Positions 39,373 through 48,119 of a stretch of 64,000 nucleotides of DNA are shown here, piece after piece. A model generated the notes under the pieces. It saw nothing but the letters and a program-made list of their open reading frames with translations, did not search any database and was not told the DNA's origin. The position numbers were made by a program, and so were the translations under genes. Source of the stretch: Thraustochytrium sp. TN22 (taxonomy: Eukaryota > Sar > Bigyra > Thraustochytrida > Thraustochytriidae); contig JABLUY010000131.1 of assembly GCA_013306675.1 (NCBI GenBank), positions 1 through 64,000 of the forward strand, read 5' to 3'. How positions within the stretch are numbered: the first letter of the stretch is position 1; each line of letters starts with the position of its first letter.

Positions 39373-40629
39373 ATGGCGCGCAAGCACGAGATGGGCGTCG
39401 CAGACCTGGGCGAGGCGCTGCGCAAGCTGGGGTTGGAGAGCGAGGCGGCCGCCGCGGCCTCGGCATCGTCCCCCACGCAAGCGCAGAGCCTGCTGCTGAA
39501 CAGGCTGCGCCTGCTGCTAGCGCAAGGGGAGGGAGCACGACGAGAACTCTCGCTCGAGCAACTCGCGCTGCTGCACAGGGCGGCGCAGGGCCACGAGGTT
39601 GCGGTGCGCAGTAGTGGCCTGTCGCCGGCGCAGGCGGCCGCGGCCTTCGTGTCGACCAAGCGAGCGAGAGCGGCGAGCGAGATTTTCTGCGACGGCGCCG
39701 CCACGCCGCTCTCGCTCTCCGCGTGCCCCCGCGGCGCGCTACTGGACTTGCAGGATGGGCACATCATAGGCACGCGGGAGGGAGGCGACCTTGAGGTGAC
39801 CAAAGAGGCACTACGGCGCGAGGACATTGCTGGCGGCGTCCGCAGCGCTCACAGCAGAGGCGGCGGCGGCGGCGGCAGCAGCAGCGTCGTCGGTAACGGT
39901 TTGCTGGGCGTGGCACCGGGCGACAGCGCGCCGCTCCGCGCGTCGCCGCTCTGCCACAAGCGGCGGCGGCAGACGAACGAGCTGCGAAGCAGTAACGAGC
40001 GGCGCGAGGCCACCTTTGACCTGTACAAGGACCCGGACTCGGACCGCGTAGGGCCCGCCGGCGTGCTGCGTCTCTGCGAGGATCTCGGCGTGCACCCGGA
40101 GGACCCCGTCATGATCGTCTTCTCGTGGGCCATGCACGCACGCGAGCTGGGCGTGTTCTCGCGCTCAGAGCTCGTCATGGGGCTTGAGGCGCTCAACGTT
40201 GGCTCGCTAGGCGAGCTGCGCGCGACCGGCAAGCTCGACGAGATGCGTACCCTCCTGGACGCCTCGCACCCGGAGTATGTAAATGTGTACAAGTTCGCTT
40301 ACGGCTGGGCCTGCGAGGCGGGCCAGCGCTGCCTGAGTAAAGAGGTCGCGCTCAGTCTCTGGCCCCTGCTCCTCGCGTGCTTCTCCGTCGCGCAGCCGCT
40401 GCTAGTCGACCTGCTGCGCTTCCTGGAAGCCTCTCCCCTCCGCGGCATCTCCCGCGACCTGTGGATGCAGACACTCGAGTTTATTCGCGTTGCGGACCGT
40501 CGTGGACCTGCCTTTTTGCACGAGTACGACACCGCCGCCAGTTCGTGGCCCGTCGTGCTCGACGACTTCGTCGCCGCCTACATCGCGTCGCGCACGCAGC
40601 ACGATGCGGCTCCGGTTGAGCGGAGATGA
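39373..40629 (+). CDS. DCN1: DCN1-like cullin neddylation factor (PONY domain)
   Basis: The 418-residue product has a C-terminal potentiating-neddylation domain at about 213-412: LYKDPDSDRVGPAGVLRLCE, ARELGVFSRSELVMGLEAL, NVYKFAYGWACEAGQRCLSK, VALSLWPLLLACF, and ISRDLWMQTLEFIRVADRRG. DCN1-type proteins act as co-E3 scaffolds that help UBC12 transfer NEDD8 to cullins. The domain normally ends with a D.W..(L/V)(L/I)D(D/E)FV block, seen here as SSWPVVLDDFVAAYIA. The N-terminal ~200 residues are Ala/Arg-rich, and I cannot see a clear UBA domain there, so this may be a divergent or differently targeted member. A low-complexity run of Gly/Ser lies near residue 160-170. Single exon, same strand as THOC1 downstream. 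Confidence 0.85.
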   Translation: MARKHEMGVADLGEALRKLGLESEAAAAASASSPTQAQSLLLNRLRLLLAQGEGARRELSLEQLALLHRAAQGHEVAVRSSGLSPAQAAAAFVSTKRARAASEIFCDGAATPLSLSACPRGALLDLQDGHIIGTREGGDLEVTKEALRREDIAGGVRSAHSRGGGGGGSSSVVGNGLLGVAPGDSAPLRASPLCHKRRRQTNELRSSNERREATFDLYKDPDSDRVGPAGVLRLCEDLGVHPEDPVMIVFSWAMHARELGVFSRSELVMGLEALNVGSLGELRATGKLDEMRTLLDASHPEYVNVYKFAYGWACEAGQRCLSKEVALSLWPLLLACFSVAQPLLVDLLRFLEASPLRGISRDLWMQTLEFIRVADRRGPAFLHEYDTAASSWPVVLDDFVAAYIASRTQHDAAPVERR

Positions 40630-40636
40630 TGCACTT

Positions 40637-40714
40637 CTCCTGGCCTGCCACTCACCGCCAACATAGACCAACACGTAGTACTCCTGGCCTGCCACTCAGC
40701 TCACCGCCAACATA
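40637..40714. repeat. Imperfect direct repeat downstream of DCN1-like
   Basis: CTCCTGGCCTGCCACTCA followed by CCGCCAACATA occurs at 40637-40665 and again at 40681-40714. The second copy has a 5-nt GCTCA insertion. It probably lies in the 3' untranslated region. Confidence 0.85.
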
Positions 40715-41084
40715 AATAATCACGATGTAAACTGGTTCCTGAAGTTTGAGAAAGACTGACAATGAGGTTCTGTTCGTGTTGGCTTGAAGCGATCTTGTAC
40801 AAGCCGGCAGGTGATGAGTAGGCAGGTGATACGCAGGCAGATTCCAGCTGCCGCCGAGCTGTAGCGCCGCAAGGTGGACGATGTCATCGTTCGTGTGGAA
40901 CCTCGCGAACGTTCATGCGGCGTGTGAATGTATGTGGATGATGATGGACAAGAGCGAAGTCGTGCACGAGCCATGGGCGACGTTGTTTTGGCAGCCTGAG
41001 CAAACTTTGAAATCAAAGCGCGGCGCGGCGCGGCGGGGCCGCGGCGGCGCTCGGTGCGGCAACCGCGCGCGGCGCGCAACCTCG

Positions 41085-41096
41085 CGGCCGGCCGGC

Positions 41097-41129
<33 letters not shown>
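41085..41129. repeat. CCGG/CCAG tetranucleotide microsatellite
   Basis: Several GGCC units run into about eight CAGC units just upstream of the THOC1 start. It is a simple repeat with no coding role. Confidence 0.85.
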
Positions 41130-41170
41130 CTGGTCGCCGACTTGGCGCGGGCGGCGCGGCGGGCGCCAGG

Positions 41171-43247
41171 ATGCCGGGCAGCAAGACCTTCGACGCGTGG
41201 GCCGCGAGCCTCGCGTCGGCGGCCGAGGCGTGCCGCGGGGCGCTGCAGGAGGACGCCCAGAAGGCGCACGAGGCAGAGCTGGTGCTAGCGCGTCGCGCCG
41301 CGCCCGAGGGCGTCACGGGCGAGCCCGAGGACCGCGAGGCGCTGCCGGAGGCGCTGGCACCGCTCGTGCGCGCCTGCGAGGAGACGCTGGCGGCGCTCGT
41401 GCAGAGCGCTGGTGTGTCGGAGGCGGACGCCGCCGAGGAGGTATCCGTGGCGCTAAGCATCGCGCTGCGCAGGTGAGTTGAGAGCGGCTTGACTCGTGTT
41501 GTCGTGGGTGATTGATTTCCTGACGGAGTGACTGACGGAACCGAACGACGAATGACTTGCTCGTCTTGTTGTCGCATGGCGTAGCCTGCTCCGAAAGCAT
41601 GGCATGGAGGCTGCGGACGCGCTGGTGAGCTCTGCTGTGCTGCTCTCGCTAGGCACGCAGTTTGCCAAGACGGAGCTGGCACTTCTGCTGTTGGAAGACC
41701 TCTTCCAGACGTCACCGGTGCAGAGCATGGGCGCCGCGTGGGAGCTGGTGGAGTCGCGGCTGCGCGTGCTGACAAGCAAGCGCATCATGCCGTTCGGCAG
41801 AGTAACCAAGGCGAAGATGGCGATGCTGCGCATTGCCAACTTCATGCTGCGGCGGCTCTCGGCCTCGCACGACACGGTGCTGTGTGGGCGCGTGATGATG
41901 TTCCTCGCATACGCTTTCCCGCTCTCGGAGCGCAGCGGCGTAAACCTGCTGGGTTCGTACAATGAGGACAATGTGACGGACTTCGAGGACGAGGCGGACT
42001 TCGATGAGGCCAACGCGGCGCAGCCCGACGGGTCCACGGCGGCAGCGGTGGCCTCGGCAGCCGCGGGCGCCACGGGCGCGGACCGCCAGGCGGTCAACTA
42101 TACGCTGTATAGCCGGTTCTGGGAGTTGCAGCGGTTCTTTGCCACACGCGTGGACCGGCCCGGCGGCGCGGCCGCCGACGTGAAGCGCTGGGCAGCCTTC
42201 GCGGACGTAGCCAACGTGGTCCTGACGGCCTTCGAGTCAAACCCGTTCTCTCAGGCAGACCTGGACCGCGAGTCGTCGGCGAGCCGCGCGAACAAGCGGC
42301 GAAAGACGAGCGGCGACGCCATGGACATGGACGAGGCGGCGGGCCCCGGTGCTGGCGAGTCGGCGGCAGCCTCCTTCTTCCCGACCAAGTACCTGAGCAG
42401 CAGCCGCCTTTTGCGGCTGCAGCTCACGGACCCGACCTTGCGGCGCAACGTGTTGTGCCAGTTCTCCATCATGCTAAACACGCTGCGGCAGCTGGCTGCG
42501 CAGGGCGTGCTGGCGCCGACGATGCGTACGCGGCTTGCGGACAAGTCCGCCGGCCTCGACGCGCTCGGTGAGCGCGTGGGCGCGCTCCTGCGCAAGACGC
42601 CGCCGGACGGAGACAACTTTGTCAAGGACCTCGCGCACATTCTGGGCCGCGAGCGCAACTGGATCGAGTGGAAGCAGGCCAAGTGTCCGAACTTCGAGCG
42701 CTTCCCCTCGACCAGTGACGCGCTGTCGGCTGGCCAGGAGCAGGCTGAGGCGCGCAAAAGAGCCAAGGCTTCGCGCGCGCGCCGGGTGCAGGACAGGGTC
42801 AAGGCAAACCGCCAGTTGTGGCGATCCGGCGTTGCCAAGTGGCGCGACAAGCTCTCGGAGGCGAGTGCAAACCCGGTTCCGGACGTTAAGGAGTTCTTGG
42901 CTCCGCTCGAGGAGGCGATGGACCCGGAGAACTGCATCGAGGACGACTACAACCCGAAGCACAACCCGACGTATTGCTGGCGCGGCTTTCGCCTCCTGGC
43001 GAGGTCCAGCCTCGATGCGCTGGACAAGGTGAAGAACGGCAAGCTCGAGGACCTGCTCGCGCAGCTCAGCAACAAGCCCGTGCCTCAGGTGGACCAGCCC
43101 GAAAAAGGGGCCGACGCGGAGGCCGAGGGTGAAGGCGGCAATGGCAAGGACGCTGCCGGTGAGAATGACTCCAGCGGCGGCGGCGACGGCGACGACAACA
43201 ATGACATCGGCAATAAAGGCAACGATGACGGCGACGGCGACAACGAT

Positions 43248-43303
<56 letters not shown>

Positions 43304-43457
43304 CAACGACGGCAACAGCGACAGCGACGGAAGTCGCGACGGCGATGATGATGGCAATGACGACATCGTTGACGATGACGGCAAGGGCGACGACAAGGAT
43401 GGTGCCGAGGGTGATGAGGATGAGGCGGCCGCCATGGACGAAGATGAGGATGCGTGA
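41171..43457 (+). CDS. THOC1: THO complex subunit 1 (THOC1/Hpr1-like), two exons
   Basis: Joining exon 1 (41171-41472) to exon 2 (41585-43457) gives a 724-residue protein. The split Ser codon (AG/C) restores one frame across the junction: SVALSIALRR-S-LLRKHGM. The protein matches THOC1, a subunit of the THO part of TREX, which couples transcription to mRNA export in the nucleus. The diagnostic core is ANFMLRRLSASHDTVLCGRV, MMFLAYAFPLSERSGVNLLG and SYNEDNVTDFEDE (residues ~178-240), with later blocks YTLYSRFWELQRFF, LARGKEL-type DKSAGLDAL, RERNWIEWKQAKCPNFE and DYNPKHNPTYCWRGFRLLAR. Animal THOC1 ends in a death domain; I see none here. Instead the last ~180 residues are acidic low complexity (Asp/Asn, Gly, Glu) encoded by GAC/AAC repeats. 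Codon use is otherwise like the neighbours. Confidence 0.9.
41473..41584 (+). other. Spliceosomal intron in THOC1 (112 nt)
   Basis: The donor is CAG/GTGAGT and the acceptor ends GGCGTAG. Removal joins two frames that together give continuous THOC1 homology. A CTGAC that could serve as branch point lies about 50 nt before the acceptor. Confidence 0.9.
43236..43322 (+). repeat. GAC/AAC trinucleotide repeat in THOC1
   Basis: Alternating GACAAC units then pure GAC units encode the Asn-Asp and Asp runs of the acidic tail. On the other strand they create spurious valine-rich open frames. Confidence 0.85.
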
Positions 43458-43659
43458 GCGAGCGAGCAAGATAGATTGCTACGTAGTGATAATCAAAGAT
43501 CAGCTTGGTCGGTGATGTGGCAGGTGTCAAGCCACGTGTGTTGTTGTCATCATCATCACGGGTCCATCGACGGGGTTGTAGGATGGTAAGTAGGGTTTCA
43601 TGAAAAGGCGTGTTCACGCGGCCAGCGGAGAGGTGCAAAATGGAGCGACCGGTGTTGGT

Positions 43660-44547
43660 TCACTTGGCCGGCGAAGCCGGGGGGAGGTAGTCATGCTCAA
43701 GAAGCGACACGCGGCTACCGTCTGTGGCGTCAGAGACCAGAAGGCCATCATCCCCAAATGCCATGCCGGCGGCAGGGCCCTCGGCAGGCGCCTTGGCGGA
43801 GGCCTTGGGCGCGTCCTCGGAGGGCATGGAGCGCGCTGAAGAGGAGCGCCACCAGCGGAACCAGCCTGAGCCGCTGCTGGCCGTGCTGCTGCCGATGCGG
43901 GCGGAGGCACGACGGCCCGGCACGGTCTGGCCCGTGGTGCTGGGGCGGTCGTTGTTCTGCGAGCGCTGACTGAGGAGCCTAGCGTGCTCGCGCTCCCAGT
44001 CCATGTCGCGGCGGCAGGCCTTGAGGGCCTCGCGCAAGTCGCCCTTGTTTGTGGACATGTAGTATTCCACCTCGTGCTCGGCCACATCCGGGAAGGTGAT
44101 GCGGAAGACGCGCACGATCTGCATCTTCTCGGTCTTTTGGTTCGCCACGAAGGTGGGCACCATACCAGTAGGCTTGCGGTGTGGCGTGCGCGGGATCTTG
44201 AGGTGCAGGTACGCGTTCAGGCGGTCGTTGGTCATGCCGTTCACCCGACGGATCATCGACCCCGAAACGCCGTAGCGCAGCTCCAGGCCGCCTAGGGTGT
44301 CGCTGGACGAGACCGTGTGAATGATGAAGTCATCGTCCGACTGCGGCGCCTGCTGCGGCGCCGTCGCCGCCGTGGTGGCCTCCTCCGTCTCCTGCTTGAG
44401 CTTCTGCTGCTGCCGCTGCTGCTGCTGTTGGTCTAGCACGCGCTGCGACGGCGAGTCGCCCAGCGCGCCCTGCTGGTACTTGGACAGCAGCGCGTGCATG
44501 CACGCGTCCGCGCGCTTGCGCTCCGCGTCCCAGTCCTTGCCGGCCAT
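43660..44547 (-). CDS. LysM domain protein with UBA-like domain
   Basis: This 295-residue protein has a LysM domain at ~74-120 (IIHTVSSSDTLGGLELRYGV and then IRRVNGM, LHLKIP), preceded by a Gln-rich stretch. A UBA/CUE-like segment follows at ~144-184 (VRVFRITFPDVAEHEVEYYM, NKGDLREALKACRRDMDWE). The C-terminus is Ser/Pro/Ala-rich. There is no signal peptide or membrane segment, so it resembles the intracellular eukaryotic LYSMD1/2 type rather than a cell-wall binder. Function is not established for this type. The open frame extends upstream to 45096, but only as Arg/Ala/Gly low complexity, so the ATG at 44547 (MAGKDWDAERKRADACMHAL) is preferred. Convergent with THOC1. Confidence 0.8.
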   Translation of the reverse strand: MAGKDWDAERKRADACMHALLSKYQQGALGDSPSQRVLDQQQQQRQQQKLKQETEEATTAATAPQQAPQSDDDFIIHTVSSSDTLGGLELRYGVSGSMIRRVNGMTNDRLNAYLHLKIPRTPHRKPTGMVPTFVANQKTEKMQIVRVFRITFPDVAEHEVEYYMSTNKGDLREALKACRRDMDWEREHARLLSQRSQNNDRPSTTGQTVPGRRASARIGSSTASSGSGWFRWWRSSSARSMPSEDAPKASAKAPAEGPAAGMAFGDDGLLVSDATDGSRVSLLEHDYLPPASPAK

Positions 44548-45777
44548 GGTCTCGCCAGCGCGCAGGCCAGCCAAGCAAGCACCCACGCAAGCGGCGCCCG
44601 CCGCCCTGGGCCTCCTCCTGTGACGCTGCGGCGCGTGCCGGCGCTGCACCTCCGCCTCCTCCACCCGCACGCGGCCTGCCTGGGCTGCCTGGGCTGCCTG
44701 GGCTGCTGCTCGCCGCTCGCCGCTCGCCGCTCGCCGCCTCGCGCCTCGCGCCGCTCGCCGCTGCGCGTCTGGCCGCCGCCGCGCCGCGCGCGCGCGCCCT
44801 CTCTCTCGCCGCGCGAAGAAGCAGGAAAGAAAGAAAGGAAGGAGAAAGGCGCTCGCCTTGAAAGGAAGGCAAGAAGAACACGCGCCCTGGCCGGCCGCGC
44901 GCCGCCGCGGGCGCCGCGCCCGGAGCCGCGCCGCGCCGCGCCGCGCCGCGCCGCTGCTCGCCGCCGCCGCCGCGCCGCCGCCGCCCGCCGCCGCCGCGCC
45001 GCCGCCGCCGGTCCGCCGCCGCCGCTCGATCGGGGTCTGCTGTGCGCTGCTCAGTGCTCGCCGCGTGCGGCTCGGCGCCTTGCTTTGCCAAGTCAACCGA
45101 GGTCGGGTCGCGCGCCGTCTTCAAGTTGCTTGCGATGCGATCTGCGGACGACAGTGCGACCAACTCGACTCAACTCTTCATCACAGTCAACTCAACTCAC
45201 TCTCTGTCAGCCAGACAGCAAGCTGACTGCAGAACTCGGGCAGGATTCAGAGGCCGCACGGCACGACCGACGGCGGCGGCGCCGGCGACTCGGACACGGA
45301 CTCGCGCCGGGCTTCTGGGCGGGCTCGCTCGTGCAGGCATCAGCACTGCAGGCCGGCCAGCGGCTGGCGCTGGATGGGAGGCGGTGCGATGCTCGCGGCG
45401 TGGCGCGGCAAGTGTGGGCTCGCAAATCGTGACCTGGAGCTGGTTGAGGCTGATCCGATCGATCACAGGAGGCAGCCTGGCAGAGCCCGGCCGCCAGGGA
45501 GGATGGGGTCCGATGGGCCTGCGCCGTTGCGGGCGGGGGAGGACTCGGACTCTTATCTTGCCAGTGACGCAGCGCAGCGCAGTGCGGCAAGATCTGGCTT
45601 GCGCTTGTGCCGGGCAGACTGAGGCTGCCGAGACTTGAGCCGAGTCAAAGCCCCGTCGTGGCCTGGCAGGGAAGGGGCTTGGGCATTCGTTTTGTGCTAA
45701 CTTATCACAGGTGGCAGGCAGGTACAGAACGGCATCACGCCAGCTGGCAGGCGTGCATCAGCGGTGGCAGATCTTGG
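44548..45777. other. Intergenic region, LysM gene / AIG1-like gene
   Basis: About 1.2 kb between two minus-strand genes. It holds the LysM gene's promoter and leader (GC-rich, with repeats such as GGGCTGCCT at ~44680-44710 and CGCCGCTCG at ~44710-44740) and the 3' end of the AIG1-like gene. Long open frames on both strands are compositionally biased and not credible genes. No RNA gene is seen. Confidence 0.45.
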
Positions 45778-46734
45778 TCAAGTGAGCGTCATGGCGGCGG
45801 CCGAGGGCGGACGCGAAAGCGAGGCGGTGGCGTCGATGGCGCGAGCCGCGAGGTCGGTGGCGTGACCGGCCTGGCCCGAGGCGACGATCTCGAAGGAAGA
45901 GGCCGGCGCGGGCGGCGCGCCGAGGCGGCAGAGCGTGTCGATGGCGTGGTCGCGGTAAAAGGAGAACATGTGATCGAACATGGGCGCGAGCTCGCCATCC
46001 TCCTGATCCTCGAGCTGCAAGGAGTCGAGGTTGTAGGCCCAAATGACGCGGTCGCCGAAGAAGTCAAAGAGGCGATCCAACTTCTCGCGCGCGACCTCCT
46101 CGGTCTTGGGCTTGAAGGAGGAGGCCAGGTAGGCGTCGTAGCTCTTACGCATCTCTGCGGGCCGCGGCGGCTCACCCTTGAGGTCTGCCTTGGAGCGCGC
46201 GCGGCGGTTGGCCCGGCTGTAGGCGCGCAGCGAGGCGTTCCACTCGGCCTGCACCGCGTTGGAGTTCCACTTGGTCAGGCACAGAAAGCAGCGCTCGCGT
46301 GCGTCCCGAAAGGCTTCCAGCAGCGTGAGCAGGTTCAGCACAGTGGGCGCGTTCTGGCGGTCCTCGAGGTCGAGCGTGAAGAGCACGTGCGAGACCTTGG
46401 CGTTTGGCATCTGCGCCATGGCGCGCGCTAGCATTACCAGGTGCGCCTCCAACTCAGTCGCGTCCACATACTTGTCCCTGCGCAGGCCCTCGCTGTCGAC
46501 AAAGTCCAGGCATAGCCGGCGGTGGCCCGGCAGCTCCTGCGAGCGCTGGGCCGCCACCACGGCGAAGCCTCGCGTGCCGCGAAGCTGTCCGCCCGACACC
46601 TTGCACACCGAGCTCGAGTTGAGTAGCGTGTTGATGGAGCTCGACCGCCCCGTGCCGATGATGCCCACGCTCACCAGCTGCAGCCGCGCCTCGCCGTCTG
46701 CCTCCTTGACCTCCTCCTCGACGGCAAGCCTCGC

Positions 46735-46774
<40 letters not shown>

Positions 46775-47157
46775 GGGCGCGGCGTCAGCGGCGGCTCCGC
46801 AGCGGCGCCATCCTCATCCTCGCCCTCCTCGCCCTCCGGCTCGCGCGCCGGCGATACGCGCGCGCTGGCGGCGGCCGCCGAGGGCAGCGGCGAGCTGGCG
46901 CCGGAGGAGCCGTTTGGCAGCTGCAGCCGCTGCTGGTGCTCCTGCTGCTGCGGCGGTGCGCCCACGAGCGCGACGTCCTCCGCGCTGAGCGCCGGGCTGC
47001 GCAGCGGCTCGCCCAGCACCTCCCTGTCGCGCTCCTCGCCCGCGCGCGACGCCGCCCTGCGCCTGCGCACGAGCGCCACGTGCGTCTCGCGCTCCTCGCG
47101 CGCGTCCAGGTCGTCGTCGTCCTCCTCGCCCAGGCAGCACGTCCAGCGCGCGCCCAT
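45778..47157 (-). CDS. AIG1/GIMAP-like GTPase with substituted P-loop
   Basis: The 459-residue protein has a GTPase-like core from about residue 160: P-loop GIIGTGRSSSINTLL (165-179), a switch Thr in GTRGF (195), DFVDSEGL in the G3 position (219-225), and TKWN in the G4 position (295-298). The spacing and the long C-terminal helical part fit AIG1/GIMAP (TRAFAC class) GTPases. The usual P-loop Lys is Arg (GTGRSS), and G3 is DSEG rather than DTPG, so nucleotide handling may differ. The N-terminus (MGARWTCCLG) has Gly2 and paired Cys, which fits N-myristoylation plus palmitoylation and membrane attachment. Between them is an acidic, disordered region with a polyGln tract (129-141). Single exon. 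The family assignment is by motif only. Confidence 0.65.
46737..46773. repeat. CTG/CAG repeat encoding polyGln in the AIG1-like protein
   Basis: About a dozen CTG units on the plus strand read as CAG on the coding strand and encode the Gln tract at residues 129-141. Such tracts often vary in length. Confidence 0.85.
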
Positions 47158-47715
47158 GCTGGCCGCCGCCGCCGCCGCGCGCCGCCGCCGCCGCCGCCGC
47201 CCGCGCGCGCCGCGCTGGACCGCCTCTGCGCCGCGCCTCGCCGCGCCGCGCCGCGCCGCGCCGCGCGGGCGAGGGAGCGAGGCCGGCCGGCCGCCTCGGA
47301 CTGGAGAAAGAGCAGGCCAAGGGGACGGGACACAGGGGCCGCACTCGGCAGCGCTACTAAGTTAGTAGCCTAGTACCGGCGAACTCACCGCCTGGCCAGC
47401 GAGCGCCAGCGATAACGCGGCGCCTGCGGCCGTCTCCACGTCCACCACGACGGGGCGGAGGAGCTCGGGCTGGAGGAGGAGAAGCTCCTCAACCTGCTTG
47501 TTTAGCTGGCTGCCTAGCTAGAGATAGCTCTAGCCTAGGATGGCTGGTGACGACGTGAGCGGGGCGAGACACGGCGAGACGTCGGGGTGGGGACTTGGCA
47601 CGCTGGGGTGGTGGCAAGCTGGCGCAAGATGGGACTCGCCTGCTGGCTGCCAGTGACATTGAGAACGACATAGCCTGACGCTGGGGAGAGGTTAGTCTCG
47701 GAACGAGGAGCGTCG

Positions 47716-47763
47716 GGTCGCTCCGCGTCGCTCCGCGTCGCTCCGCGTCGCTCCGCGTCGCTG
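47716..47763. repeat. 10-nt tandem repeat (GTCGCTCCGC)n
   Basis: About four to five nearly perfect head-to-tail copies lie here. It is a minisatellite without spacers, so not CRISPR-like. Confidence 0.85.
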
Positions 47764-47888
47764 CCCACACGTCTCTTGCTTCGACGCCAAAGGCATTCGG
47801 TGCACCTCTTCGCACCCTCGTGGTATGTGGCGAGTGGTGCGAGAGAGAACTGGCTGGCACGGAGAGGCACGAAGTGCGGCCCGGGGCT

Positions 47889-48082
47889 GTATGCAGGATG
47901 GCAAATAAGCCGAGGAGTCATCATCATGGTCATGGGTCAAAGAAAAGGGGGAGGACATCATCGGCCGCGAGCCTTGGTCTTGTATGCAGGATGGCGAATA
48001 AGATAAATTGAGAGAGGAGTCATCATCATGGTCATGGGTCAAAGAAAAGGGGGAGGACATCATCGGCCGCGAGTCTTGGTCT
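47889..48082. repeat. Tandem duplication of about 100 nt
   Basis: The segment beginning TGTATGCAGGATGGC at 47889-47980 is repeated at 47981-48082 with few differences and a ~10-nt length change (AAGCC versus AAGATAAATTGAGAG). Both contain GTCATCATCATGGTCATGGG and a purine-rich AAAGAAAAGGGGGAGG. It sits at the 3' end of the TIR-TPR gene. Confidence 0.9.
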
Positions 48083-48119
48083 TGGTCTTAGTCTTGGAGT
48101 TGGACTTGCCGCCGGATGT

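Larger units (their letters stand above)
40630..41170. other. Intergenic region, DCN1-like / THOC1
   Basis: 541 bp between co-directional genes. It has the 3' end of DCN1-like (with a direct repeat at 40637-40714) and a THOC1 promoter or leader with a CCAG microsatellite (about 41085-41129). No gene is supported. Confidence 0.5.
47158..48119. other. Intergenic region, AIG1-like / TIR-TPR gene
   Basis: 962 bp between two minus-strand genes. It includes the GC-rich leader of the AIG1-like gene, a 10-nt tandem repeat (about 47716-47763) and a ~100-nt direct duplication (47889-48082) just beyond the TPR gene's stop. No coding sequence is supported. Confidence 0.5.

Noticed and set aside
42474-43469. 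Valine-rich minus-strand frame over THOC1
   Set aside because: The polyVal is just the reverse complement of the GAC repeat in the THOC1 acidic tail.
47716-47763. Possible CRISPR array
   Set aside because: Units are 10 nt, directly abutting, with no spacers, in a eukaryotic context.
47889-48082. Possible terminal repeats of a mobile element
   Set aside because: The two copies are immediately adjacent with no internal sequence, coding capacity or target-site pattern. A simple tandem duplication explains them.
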